Shown here one piece after another: positions 1 through 8,173 of a stretch of DNA of 18,283 nucleotides (positions are counted from its first letter, which is position 1; every line of letters starts with the position of its first letter). The position numbers and the translations under genes were made by a program. The stretch spans positions 1 to 18,283 of the forward strand of contig MNXO01000182.1 of assembly GCA_001872995.1 (NCBI GenBank), in the 5' to 3' direction. The notes below the pieces were generated by a model. That model did not search any database, was not told the DNA's origin, and saw nothing but the letters and a program-made list of their open reading frames with translations. Source of the stretch: Bacteroidetes bacterium CG2_30_32_10. GTDB lineage: Bacteria; Bacteroidota; Bacteroidia; Bacteroidales; CG2-30-32-10.

Positions 1-459
1 CGCTTCTTATTAATTCCCTTTTTTGCAATACTCATTTTTTCTTGCGATTCCAAAAGAGTTTATGAAAAAAACAAAGAAATAAAAGAAGGATTATGGAATT
101 ATTTAGAGAAAATTAAATTTGACGATATTACAATAAAAGATACTGTTTCAGCTTATAATGTATATATTAATATACGCAACACTATAGAGTATCGTTATAG
201 AAATATTTATTTATTTATAGATATTAAACTTCCTGATAATAATATAACTAGAGATACTGTTGAATGTACTCTTGCAGATGAAAAAGGAAAATGGTATGGC
301 AAAGGCATTGGTAAAATTAAAGATTGTCGTATTTTATTTTTACGCAATGTGCGATTTCCTTTTTCAGGTAATTATGTGTTTACTTTTGAACAAGGGATGC
401 GAGAAGATGTTTTGGAGGAAATTACTGATATTGGGCTAAGAATTGAAAAAAGCAATTGA
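1..459 (+). CDS. gldH: Gliding motility lipoprotein GldH (3' part, start outside window)
   Basis: An open frame runs from the first base to TGA at 457-459 and gives 152 residues without a start codon, so the gene begins upstream of the window. The fragment opens inside a hydrophobic signal sequence ending in a lipobox-like IFSC, with the lipidation cysteine at fragment residue 15, followed by DSKRVYE. The rest matches my recall of GldH: an NxRNT-like stretch (INIRNTIEYRY), an aromatic-rich strand (NIYLFIDIKLP), a DTVECTLAD segment, and the closing TDIGLRIEK. GldH is a lipoprotein needed for gliding in Flavobacterium and occurs widely in Bacteroidota that have a type IX secretion system, including non-gliders. 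The gene converges on the helix-hairpin-helix gene with a 34-bp gap, in which I see no hairpin terminator. The family call is from recall of motifs, not from a search. Confidence 0.85.
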   Translation, partial: RFLLIPFFAILIFSCDSKRVYEKNKEIKEGLWNYLEKIKFDDITIKDTVSAYNVYINIRNTIEYRYRNIYLFIDIKLPDNNITRDTVECTLADEKGKWYGKGIGKIKDCRILFLRNVRFPFSGNYVFTFEQGMREDVLEEITDIGLRIEKSN

Positions 460-493
460 TAGTACTGAAAAGATAAGAAATTGTGAAGTGTTT

Positions 494-2686
494 TTAAAAT
501 TTAAACCTTACCTGAGCCGAAACATCTGTTTTTTTATTTCCTTTAATCTCAGTTAATCCAGAACCAATTACATTTTTATTTGCGTAATACGTTTGAGCAA
601 GTCTCAGCCACAAATCTATATGACGATTAACTCTATATTTAACTAAAACGTAAGCCCTACTTCCTTTATAATAAAAAGAAGGAATTGAATAAGCATATAA
701 AACTTCGTTTTCGAAAGCATAGATGCGTGAATCATAAGTATCTGTATCAAAAAGACAATACCTAATGCTAAAAGTAATAGGACTTTTCAATTGTTTGTAA
801 CTTACATCTTGATATACTAAATATCCATTTTGAGTTGCCTCATTTCCAACTTTGTATTTTGCTATTTCCACACGATTTTTGAAACTAAATGAAGGGGAAA
901 CTGCATAACTTGCATTAAAACGATAGGATTGTTTTACGGTTTTATCAATAAAATCAATAATATTTACTGTATTCGTGTTGTTTATTTGTTTGTTTTCTTG
1001 TCTAATACGGAAATATATTTCAATTTTCTTTGAGGGTTTATAATTAGCTTGTGCTAAATAATCAAATCCCTTTGATGGAGCGTCCACACGGTATTTTAAC
1101 CAAGGAAATGTAAAATTATCAGCATACGCATTAATTGTCCAAAAACGATATGGTTTTAAAACAATCCCAAGATAGATTCCTTGTTCATTTGCAATCGAGC
1201 TATTTTCAGCAAAAGCATTGCTAAACAAGGCTTGATAATTTTTATCGTATTTTCTATGCATTATTGATAGAGAAACTTTAGCATCAAGACTCATTAAAAC
1301 TCCATTCAAATAAGCAATTCCCCCATTTTCGCTTCTCGAAACTTCTCCAAAAAAATTAAAATTTCTGAGAATATAGCTATAATCTATACCTAAGTTTGTA
1401 TTTTCCTTACTGTTGAATACAAATTGGCTATAGGGTTGAAGGTCTTTCACTAAATTTGCCGAAAAAATTGTTTTGTAAGCCGTAGCTCCTATATTAATTC
1501 TCTTATTTTGGTATGCAAGATGAGAACCGAAGATGGTTTCGGTAATGGCATCTTTATCACTCAATTCACTCCGAGTAGTATGATAACCAGTTTCTTGTAA
1601 GGAGCTAACGTAGAGCAATTCACTATTCAACGAATCTGCGCCTGTAATATTTGCATCTATTTTGTGTTTTGAAAAAAAAGTGCTTAATTCAAATCCTTTA
1701 ATACCAATGGTTGTTGCAGCACCTCTCATAAATAAATTTTCATCTACGGAAGTAAATGGTTTAATACCAATTGCATTTTTCTTAATATTTGCAACATCTG
1801 ACGATTTGCCAGTCCCAAGACCTGTCCATAACGTAAGTCCTTGCCCAAACTGTAATGAATAATCACCTATTGCCAATGCTTTTATTATACCAAAATCTCT
1901 CAAAAAGAAATGGGCAGAATAAAAATCAAAACCACCTTTGATGGTATCCTTTTTAAACAACACTTCTCCAGGGTCTTTTTCCGCTGTTATTCCCCAGCTA
2001 ATGTTATTGTAATAAGTAAATCGATATTTAACAAATAATTTTTCAGGTGTTCCAACATACCTTGAGTTTGGACTGGCAGCTAAAGCAGAGTCGCTTATAT
2101 CCGAAAATCCTTCCTTTTCTTCTAATGTTCGTTGATAGCGAATAAACACTTGATTAGAACCATTGTCAATCATTTCTTTTAAAGAAAAATATCGTTGTTT
2201 TTCATTAAAAGAAATATATACATAAGGAAGTATTTTATTAATTGTTTCTAAATCAAATCCATCAATAGATTGTAGCTCGTAAAGTGATATGAGTTTGCCA
2301 TTTTTTATAATATGATTTAATAAATTGTTGATTTGTATATCATCAAGCAAGTTGGTTTCAAGTAATTCTTTTGCAGTTGTAGTGTTTAAGTTTATTGGAT
2401 GTTTTTTTAAGTATTCTAAATCATTAAAAAGGTCAGAATAATCGAGTTCAGCATCTGTATTTTCAGCAATATTTTCTATTTTTTCTTCTATATTTTCTTC
2501 ATTATCAATAGTGTTTTTAATTGTATCGTCAGCATATTTAATGATAGTAGTCTTTGTTTTAATTGTGTTTTTTGTAGTGTCTTGCGAATAAGAATTTAAG
2601 GATAACAATACAAATAAAATGCCTGTAAACAATAAGATTGTAAAATTATTCTTTGAAATTATTTTATATAAATAGGAAATATCCAT
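494..2686 (-). CDS. Helix-hairpin-helix plus outer-membrane beta-barrel protein
   Basis: The 730-residue product has a hydrophobic signal segment near residues 15-34 ending in SYSQ. An acidic low-complexity linker follows (about 35-90), then a ComEA-like double helix-hairpin-helix region at about 98-155 (INLNTTTAKELLE, then LYELQSIDGFDLETINKILPYV). From about 165 to the end there are alternating amphipathic strands typical of an outer-membrane barrel, closing with VSAQVRFKF and its terminal phenylalanine. Proteins of this build recur in Bacteroidota and are usually annotated only as helix-hairpin-helix domain-containing; I know of no settled function. The HhH pair normally binds DNA backbone, so DNA uptake or surface DNA binding is possible, but that is inference. 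The gene starts 9 bp after the stop of the PorV/PorQ-like gene, so the two are probably co-transcribed. Confidence 0.8.
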   Translation of the reverse strand: MDISYLYKIISKNNFTILLFTGILFVLLSLNSYSQDTTKNTIKTKTTIIKYADDTIKNTIDNEENIEEKIENIAENTDAELDYSDLFNDLEYLKKHPINLNTTTAKELLETNLLDDIQINNLLNHIIKNGKLISLYELQSIDGFDLETINKILPYVYISFNEKQRYFSLKEMIDNGSNQVFIRYQRTLEEKEGFSDISDSALAASPNSRYVGTPEKLFVKYRFTYYNNISWGITAEKDPGEVLFKKDTIKGGFDFYSAHFFLRDFGIIKALAIGDYSLQFGQGLTLWTGLGTGKSSDVANIKKNAIGIKPFTSVDENLFMRGAATTIGIKGFELSTFFSKHKIDANITGADSLNSELLYVSSLQETGYHTTRSELSDKDAITETIFGSHLAYQNKRINIGATAYKTIFSANLVKDLQPYSQFVFNSKENTNLGIDYSYILRNFNFFGEVSRSENGGIAYLNGVLMSLDAKVSLSIMHRKYDKNYQALFSNAFAENSSIANEQGIYLGIVLKPYRFWTINAYADNFTFPWLKYRVDAPSKGFDYLAQANYKPSKKIEIYFRIRQENKQINNTNTVNIIDFIDKTVKQSYRFNASYAVSPSFSFKNRVEIAKYKVGNEATQNGYLVYQDVSYKQLKSPITFSIRYCLFDTDTYDSRIYAFENEVLYAYSIPSFYYKGSRAYVLVKYRVNRHIDLWLRLAQTYYANKNVIGSGLTEIKGNKKTDVSAQVRFKF

Positions 2687-2695
2687 TGCTTTATT

Positions 2696-3514
2696 TTAAT
2701 TAAAGTTGTAAACCATTGATATTTGAGGAGAATAGCCAAAAGTTTGATTAAATGAGGAAGCAAAGTCTATTTTTATTTTTTTTAGTTCAATGCCAATACC
2801 AAAAGTGTTTAAGGTTGGATTGGTTGCTATACCAGTTCTTAAGTATATTTCTTTAATAATATGATATTCAATTCCCGCCTTATAAACAGGTTTATAAGAA
2901 ATATTTTTTTCTGCTTCAGCAATAACAATTATTTTGTTGGAAAAATTATACATAAGTCCTAATTTAATTATTGTTGCAATTCTTTCATCGTTATAATCAG
3001 CCACTTTAACTCTAATTGGATTAAACACATGTGCTCCAATTGAAAGCGATTTGCTTAGTTTAGAAAGAATACCTATTTCAAAGGTTACAGCTCCTTTATT
3101 TCCGTAATTATCTGCTATATGAGTATTAAGATAATCGAGCTGAATACCTGCCGAAATTTTTTGCCCAAAAGATTTTCCATAAGCCAAACCTACTTTTGTT
3201 TCATTATATTTGTTATAGCCGAAATAGTTCATACTAACTCCAAAAACGCCTGATTGCGTAGGTAAAACGAATGCAGCTGATTTAGAGCTCAGTTCTTTAA
3301 CAAGAAACCTATTTTCATAATAAATGCCTGCAGCAGTATTTTTAACAAAACCGAGTCCTGCCTGATTGTTAGATACTGACCAGAAATCAGAAAGAGTAAC
3401 TCCTGCATAACCCATTCCTGCTACTTTTCCACCAATAGGGTTATTGTCATTTGTTGCCCAACTTGATATTGAGAAGAGCAAAAATATAAAGTACAAATAT
3501 GTTTTTATTTTCAT
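2696..3514 (-). CDS. PorV/PorQ-family outer-membrane protein
   Basis: The 272-residue protein begins with a clear signal peptide (MKIKTYLYFIFLLFSISSWA). The mature N-terminus contains GGKVAGMGYAGVTLSDFWSVSNNQAGLGF, split here for reading as GGKVAGMGYAGVTLSD and FWSVSNNQAGLGF. This is the pattern of PorV/PorQ-like proteins, in which an N-terminal helix with an N-Q/P-AGL motif precedes a FadL-like barrel. The remainder is alternating strands (GVFGVSMNYFGY, KISAGIQLDYL, SIGAHVFNP) ending in ISMVYNFN. PorV and PorQ themselves are longer and take part in T9SS cargo handling; this shorter relative may or may not. It is the first gene of a two-gene minus-strand unit with the HhH/barrel gene and is divergent from aroE across 151 bp. 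Confidence 0.72.
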   Translation of the reverse strand: MKIKTYLYFIFLLFSISSWATNDNNPIGGKVAGMGYAGVTLSDFWSVSNNQAGLGFVKNTAAGIYYENRFLVKELSSKSAAFVLPTQSGVFGVSMNYFGYNKYNETKVGLAYGKSFGQKISAGIQLDYLNTHIADNYGNKGAVTFEIGILSKLSKSLSIGAHVFNPIRVKVADYNDERIATIIKLGLMYNFSNKIIVIAEAEKNISYKPVYKAGIEYHIIKEIYLRTGIATNPTLNTFGIGIELKKIKIDFASSFNQTFGYSPQISMVYNFN

Positions 3515-3582
3515 TAGGAAAATGTTTTAAATCTATGACCAAATTAAAACAAATATTCCAGTTTCAATACATTATTTTAAAG

Positions 3583-3590
3583 TATTTTTG
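3583..3590 (+). promoter_or_regulatory. Possible -7 promoter element for aroE
   Basis: TATTTTTG fits the Bacteroidota -7 consensus TAnnTTTG and lies 75 bp before the aroE start, in the divergent intergenic region. I see no convincing TTG element 17-23 bp upstream. The region is AT-rich, so a chance match is quite possible. Confidence 0.25.
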
Positions 3591-3665
3591 ATAAAGTATT
3601 TATTTTAATATTGGCTTGTAGAGAATATCCATCTTATAACTATTTAAAATTAAATTATTTAACCT

Positions 3666-4421
3666 TTGAAACGATTTGGACTTGTCGGCTTTCCTTTAGA
3701 ACATTCTTTTTCTTTAAAATATTTTCAGGAAAAGTTTACCAGAGAATTCATTAATGATGCGGTTTATGAGTTATTCCCTTTAGAAAACATTTCTCTTATC
3801 AGTAAATTATTAAAATCAACACCTGATTTAGTTGGATTAAACGTTACTATTCCTTATAAGGAAAAAATATTTTCCTTTTTACAAGCAATAGATAATGATG
3901 CAAAAGAAATTGGGGCTGTTAATTGCGTTAAAATATTTAAAGACAAGCAAAATCGCCCTTTATTAAAAGGATACAACACAGATGCAATGGGTTTTAAAGA
4001 TTCTATAATACCATTATTAAATACATTCCATCAAAATGCACTCATATTAGGAAATGGGGGAGGGGCAAAAGCGGTTTCATTTATTTTAAAGAAACTTAAC
4101 ATTAAATACTTAGTGGTTACACGCACTCCAACTGCTTCAAATCATATTTCTTATAGTGAAATAACTGATAATATTATTAAACAACATTTATTGATTATTA
4201 ATACTACACCTCTTGGAATGTTTCCAAACATTTATACATTTCCTGATATACCATATCAATATTTAACAGATAGACATTTGCTTTACGATTTGATTTATAA
4301 CCCATTTGAAACATTATTTCTAACAAAAGGCAGGTTAAATGGTACTCAGATTAAAAATGGTCTTTCTATGTTGCATTTACAGGCAGAAAAATCTTGGGAT
4401 ATTTGGTGCAATGCCTTATAA
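3666..4421 (+). CDS. aroE: Shikimate dehydrogenase
   Basis: The enzyme reduces 3-dehydroshikimate to shikimate with NADPH in the cytoplasmic shikimate pathway to aromatic amino acids. The 251-residue product carries the family signatures: GFPLEHSFS at 8-16 with the substrate-binding serines, GLNVTIPYK at 57-65 with catalytic Lys65, NTD at 104-106 with the catalytic Asp106, the nucleotide-binding loop GNGGGAKA at 129-136, NTTPLGM at 179-185 and NGLSMLHLQA at 231-240. The start is TTG at 3666. An in-frame TAA sits at 3660-3662, and the conserved N-terminus begins immediately after the TTG, so no other start fits. No Shine-Dalgarno sequence precedes it. It is slightly shorter than many AroE proteins (about 270) but complete. 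It stands alone on the plus strand between two minus-strand units. Confidence 0.95.
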   Translation: MKRFGLVGFPLEHSFSLKYFQEKFTREFINDAVYELFPLENISLISKLLKSTPDLVGLNVTIPYKEKIFSFLQAIDNDAKEIGAVNCVKIFKDKQNRPLLKGYNTDAMGFKDSIIPLLNTFHQNALILGNGGGAKAVSFILKKLNIKYLVVTRTPTASNHISYSEITDNIIKQHLLIINTTPLGMFPNIYTFPDIPYQYLTDRHLLYDLIYNPFETLFLTKGRLNGTQIKNGLSMLHLQAEKSWDIWCNAL

Positions 4422-4425
4422 TAAA

Positions 4426-4453
4426 AAAACCTAAGACATAAATCTTAGGTTTT
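4426..4453. terminator. Bidirectional hairpin terminator between aroE and skp
   Basis: A perfect 11-bp inverted repeat (AAAACCTAAGA, 6-nt loop CATAAA, TCTTAGGTTTT) fills the 52-bp gap between the convergent aroE and second skp genes. On the minus strand the stem is followed by a run of seven T, a strong rho-independent signal for the end of the DUF6089-uppS-bamA-skp operon. On the plus strand it ends in four T and then AATAAAAT, a weaker signal for aroE. Confidence 0.88.
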
Positions 4454-4473
4454 AATAAAATATTTGAGTCTTT

Positions 4474-4989
4474 TTACTTGATTCCAAGTTTTTTCTTTAC
4501 CAAAGGTGCAATATCATCAGTTGGTTCAAAATAAAGCAACACGCCCGCACTGGTATCAAAAATATAAGTATAACCATTTTCTTTAGCCACATCTTCAATT
4601 CCTTTTTTAGCTTTGTTGATAAGAGGAGTTAGCAGTTCATTTTCTTTATTTTGCCAATCTTCTTGAGCGGTGCTTTGAAAAGTCTGAATTCTATCATTCA
4701 AATCTTGTAATTCTTTTTGTTTGGTAGTTTTAATAAGCTCAGAGTATGTTTTTTCGTTGACAGTATAATCAGCATACTTGGTTTCCAACTCTGATTGCAT
4801 ATTTTTCAACTGTGTTTGTAAGGTTAATAAATAAGCATCTACCACTTTTTGAATAGAATCTCTACCAGGCATCACTTTCAATAAGTCTGCTGAGTTAATA
4901 TGACCGAATTTTGATTTGTTCTGAGCAAATACACTGCTTGTGAATAAAAATGCAACAAGAACAAGGATAATTTTAAAACTGTTTTTCAT
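4474..4989 (-). CDS. OmpH/Skp-family periplasmic chaperone (second copy)
   Basis: The 171-residue protein has a signal peptide ending in VFAQ (about residues 1-23), then the Skp core: a first strand (KFGHINSADLLKVMP), a long charged coiled-coil of about 90 residues rich in Q, K, E and T, and the closing strand region GYTYIFDTSAGVLLYFEP followed by APLVKKKLGIK. Skp trimers hold unfolded outer-membrane proteins in the periplasm and deliver them to the BAM complex. It is the last gene of the bamA operon, 97 bp after the first skp. The gap contains TATTTTTG on the minus strand (5037-5044), a possible internal -7 element, but no clear partner. Two tandem divergent copies after bamA are common in Bacteroidota. 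Confidence 0.88.
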   Translation of the reverse strand: MKNSFKIILVLVAFLFTSSVFAQNKSKFGHINSADLLKVMPGRDSIQKVVDAYLLTLQTQLKNMQSELETKYADYTVNEKTYSELIKTTKQKELQDLNDRIQTFQSTAQEDWQNKENELLTPLINKAKKGIEDVAKENGYTYIFDTSAGVLLYFEPTDDIAPLVKKKLGIK

Positions 4990-5086
4990 TTTAGTAAATT
5001 AAGTTAATTATTAAATTATGATTAATTATTAAACAACAAAAATATAAAATCTATTTGAAAAAGTTAAAAAAATCGAGAAATCTAAC

Positions 5087-5614
5087 TTATTTTTTTGTAC
5101 CACCGCGATAGCCCATTTGTTCAAGAATCTGATCGCTAATATCATACTTGGGGTCCACATAAACCATTGTTAAGCTACTAGATTTGTCGAAAATAATGGC
5201 ATAACCACCTTTGGTAGAAACTTGAGTTATACCTTCCGAAATCTTATCTTGAATAGGTTTTATCAACTCTTGACGTTTTTTGAATAGATCGCCATTATTA
5301 CCAAACCTTTGTTTTTGTAAATCTTTGGCTTCTTTTTCTTTTTTCATTATTTCGTCTTCTTTCTGTTTTTTAATGTCTTCGGGCCATAAGACGGTATTTG
5401 CCTGAAACGCTTTATAGAGGACATCTATTTCGGCAAACTTTTCTTCTAATTCTTTCTGCCATTGAGCCGAAATATCATCTATTTTAGTTTGTGCAACATC
5501 GTACTCTGGAATGCTTTTGAGCATATATTCCACATCAACATAAGCAAACTTTTGTGCATTAGCGAATGCAAAAGTTGCTACTGCTAAAACCACTGTTAAA
5601 ATTGTTTTTTTCAT
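5087..5614 (-). CDS. OmpH/Skp-family periplasmic chaperone (first copy)
   Basis: The 175-residue protein starts with a signal peptide (MKKTILTVVLAVATFAFANAQ) and continues with KFAYVDVEYMLKSIPEY, the first strand and turn of the OmpH/Skp fold. A long highly charged helical tentacle follows at about 40-125 (many K/E, with KKQKEDEIMKKEKEAKDLQKQ). Then comes the C-terminal strand GYAIIFDKSSSLTMVYVDP and the end DISDQILEQMGY. It acts in the periplasm as a holdase for outer-membrane proteins bound for BamA, which is encoded 42 bp upstream. It resembles the next gene in plan but not closely in sequence. Unusually, its ATG is preceded by a full AGGAGG at 7-nt spacing, unlike the other genes in the window. 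Confidence 0.9.
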   Translation of the reverse strand: MKKTILTVVLAVATFAFANAQKFAYVDVEYMLKSIPEYDVAQTKIDDISAQWQKELEEKFAEIDVLYKAFQANTVLWPEDIKKQKEDEIMKKEKEAKDLQKQRFGNNGDLFKKRQELIKPIQDKISEGITQVSTKGGYAIIFDKSSSLTMVYVDPKYDISDQILEQMGYRGGTKK

Positions 5615-5621
5615 TATTTAT

Positions 5622-5627
5622 CCTCCT
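5622..5627 (-). promoter_or_regulatory. Strong Shine-Dalgarno sequence of first skp gene
   Basis: AGGAGG on the minus strand lies 7 nt before the skp ATG (5614). It is a full match to the canonical anti-Shine-Dalgarno. None of the other starts checked in this window has one, in line with the general rarity of the motif in Bacteroidota. Confidence 0.75.
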
Positions 5628-5656
5628 AAATTAAAATTGTTTTATTTATTAATTTG

Positions 5657-8173
5657 TTAATCAATCGATTGATTTATAGAAAAATGGAAATGTGATTTGT
5701 TTGCCTTAGGGAAACCAGGTATTTTGTCAAAGCCATAACCCCAATCGAGCCCTAAAAGACCAAACATTGGCAAAGACACTCTTAAACCTACACCTGCAGA
5801 ACGCTTCATATCAAATGGATTAAAGTCTTTATGAAATTGCCAGTTGTTACCACCTTCTAAAAAGGTCATTACGTATATGGTTGCTGATGGATTAAGCGAA
5901 ACTGGGTACCTCACTTCAACAGTAAATTTATCATATACCGAACCACCTACAAAAGATGTGCCACCCAAAACTGAAGTAGGGGTAATGGTGTTATTATCGT
6001 AACCTCTTAAACCAATAATTTCTCTTCCATCAAACATATCGAAGCCCGACAAACCATCGCCACCCAAATAAAATCTTTCGAATGGAGCCAAACCGATTTT
6101 GCTATTGTAATATCCAAGAAAACCAAATTTAGAACGAGTATGCAATACTAAATCTCCTACCAATTTAGTGTACCAAGAGGCATTAAATTTCCATTTATAA
6201 TATTCAGCCCATTTGTACTTTTCTTGAGCACTTAGAGTGCTGTAATCTTTATTGTTAAATAAAGAATAGGGTGGAGTTAATGCCAAACTCAAGGATATAT
6301 CGGAACCTTGTCTAGGATAAATTGGTTGGTCTGATGAACTTCTGCTTATACCCGTATTTAAACTGATAATATTGGATGTACCATTGCTAAAAAGAGAGCT
6401 GGTTGCAGAATTTTTAAGAATATAGTTCTGATAATTTAGGTCTTCGGAAAGAACAAAGAAATCATCGGGCCAATTAAGTCTTTTTGCTAAGCCTATAGAT
6501 GTTCCGTTAATTATAGTTGATGACCTAAGTGAATCTTTTTTAGATAGTCCATTAGTATATATAGAATGATAAGCAGTTACACTAAAAGCAATTGGTTTTT
6601 TCTCACCCAGCCAAGGTTCGGTAAATGATGCACTATAAGTTTGATAATATTTACCACTCGATTGTGCTCTAACACTTAGCTTTTGTCCATCACCAGCGGG
6701 CAATGGTTGCCATGCATCTTTTTTTAAAATATTTCTAAGTGAAAAATTGTTAAATGAAAGCCCTAGCGTTCCTACCACCATTCCAGCACCCCAACCACCA
6801 GACAATTCTACTTGGTCTGTAGATTTCTCTTCCACGGTATATTTAATATCTACGGTACTATTGGCAGGGTTAGGGATAGGCTCTATTCCTATCTTTTCAG
6901 CATCAAAGTAGTTTAATTGCGAAAGTTCTCTTTGGGAACGTATTACATCAGCTCGGCTAAACAATTGACCTGGTTTTGTTCTAATTTCGCGTATTACCAC
7001 CTTATCATTTGTTTTGGTATTGCCATCCAATAATATTTTATTAATGGTAGCTTGCTTTCCTTCGTAAACTCTAATTTCAAGGTCAATAGAATCATTGTCT
7101 ATCATTACTTCTACCGGAGTAGCATTAAAAAACAAATATCCATCATCCATATAGAGCGAGTAAACGTCAGTTCCGCTTGCATTCATTTGCAAATTTTCAT
7201 CTAATTGCTTTTGGTTATATACTTCTCCTTTTTTTATTCTTAGTACACTGCTTAGTTGCTCTGAAGTATATTTTGTATTCCCCACCCAGGTGATGTTTCT
7301 AAAATAATATTTTTTCCCTTCTTCAACATAAATGTCTACATTAACTGTTTTTTTATTATGAACATAAACAGAATCCTTTGTTATTTTAGCATCTCTGAAT
7401 CCTTTTTCGTTATATTTATCTATTAGCTTATATTTATCGTTTTGAAACTCTTCATTAATAAACTTTGAGGAAATAAATAGTTTGTAAAACTTTTTTTCTT
7501 TTGTCTTTTTTAGGGTTCGCTTCAATTTTGAGGCTTTAACATTGGCATTTCCATATATATTAACTTTATTTACTTTGACTTTATGGTGTTTTTTAATGTT
7601 AAATAAAAGAATAGAAGTGCTTTGAATAGTAGTATCAGGGGTTTGAATTATTTTAACTTCGGCATTCAAATAACCCTTGTCCCAAAAATGTTTTTTAATT
7701 TTATATGTAGTTCGCATCAACATGTTTTCTGTAATTACATCACCACGAGTAATATTGATTGCTTCTCTAACTTTGTCGGCTTCAGATTTGTTAATTCCTG
7801 TAAATGAAAATCTTGATAACCTAGGTTTTTCTAATAGATTGAAATCTAAAAAAATAACATTTCCAACAATTGAAGTTGCTGATACACTTATGTTTTCAAA
7901 GAGACCTTGTTTCCAAATATTTTCTATTGCTTTTGATATTTGGTCGCCAGGAACACTAATTTTTTCCCCAACATAAAGTCCAGATAACAGGACTAATATT
8001 TTACTATCCATATTTTGGATACCCGACATCGTGATACCTCCAATTTCATATTCAATGGGAGAGGCGTAGTTAAAGTGAGTTGAGTCTTCACCAAGAAATA
8101 TTTGTGCGTTTAGACCTATTGAAATCGAAATAAATAGAATAAAAGATATGATAATCTTATTAAATTTGCTCAT
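5657..8173 (-). CDS. bamA: Outer-membrane assembly factor BamA (Omp85)
   Basis: BamA is the central barrel of the BAM complex that folds proteins into the outer membrane. I place the start at 8173 (ATG, 838 residues), because it opens a proper signal peptide (MSKFNKIIISFILFISISIG, cleavage after LNAQ). The frame also runs upstream to an ATG at 8305, but that would add 44 residues with no signal character lying inside uppS. POTRA repeats occupy about residues 40-445 (recognisable in VNKVNIYGNANVKASKL, FRNITWVGNTKYTSEQL and INKILLDGNTKTNDKVV). The Omp85 barrel runs from about 450, with GGDGLSG and the conserved loop-6 motif as IGLRGYDNN near 724. The gene overlaps the uppS end by 14 bp, suggesting translational coupling. 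The C-terminus, FHFSINQSID, lacks the usual terminal aromatic. Confidence 0.95.
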   Translation of the reverse strand: MSKFNKIIISFILFISISIGLNAQIFLGEDSTHFNYASPIEYEIGGITMSGIQNMDSKILVLLSGLYVGEKISVPGDQISKAIENIWKQGLFENISVSATSIVGNVIFLDFNLLEKPRLSRFSFTGINKSEADKVREAINITRGDVITENMLMRTTYKIKKHFWDKGYLNAEVKIIQTPDTTIQSTSILLFNIKKHHKVKVNKVNIYGNANVKASKLKRTLKKTKEKKFYKLFISSKFINEEFQNDKYKLIDKYNEKGFRDAKITKDSVYVHNKKTVNVDIYVEEGKKYYFRNITWVGNTKYTSEQLSSVLRIKKGEVYNQKQLDENLQMNASGTDVYSLYMDDGYLFFNATPVEVMIDNDSIDLEIRVYEGKQATINKILLDGNTKTNDKVVIREIRTKPGQLFSRADVIRSQRELSQLNYFDAEKIGIEPIPNPANSTVDIKYTVEEKSTDQVELSGGWGAGMVVGTLGLSFNNFSLRNILKKDAWQPLPAGDGQKLSVRAQSSGKYYQTYSASFTEPWLGEKKPIAFSVTAYHSIYTNGLSKKDSLRSSTIINGTSIGLAKRLNWPDDFFVLSEDLNYQNYILKNSATSSLFSNGTSNIISLNTGISRSSSDQPIYPRQGSDISLSLALTPPYSLFNNKDYSTLSAQEKYKWAEYYKWKFNASWYTKLVGDLVLHTRSKFGFLGYYNSKIGLAPFERFYLGGDGLSGFDMFDGREIIGLRGYDNNTITPTSVLGGTSFVGGSVYDKFTVEVRYPVSLNPSATIYVMTFLEGGNNWQFHKDFNPFDMKRSAGVGLRVSLPMFGLLGLDWGYGFDKIPGFPKANKSHFHFSINQSID

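Noticed and set aside
460..493. Terminator between convergent gldH and the HhH/barrel gene
   Set aside because: No stem of useful length is visible in the 34-bp gap.
7677..7976. 99-residue plus-strand frame opposite bamA
   Set aside because: Antisense shadow of the POTRA region with no leader or motif.
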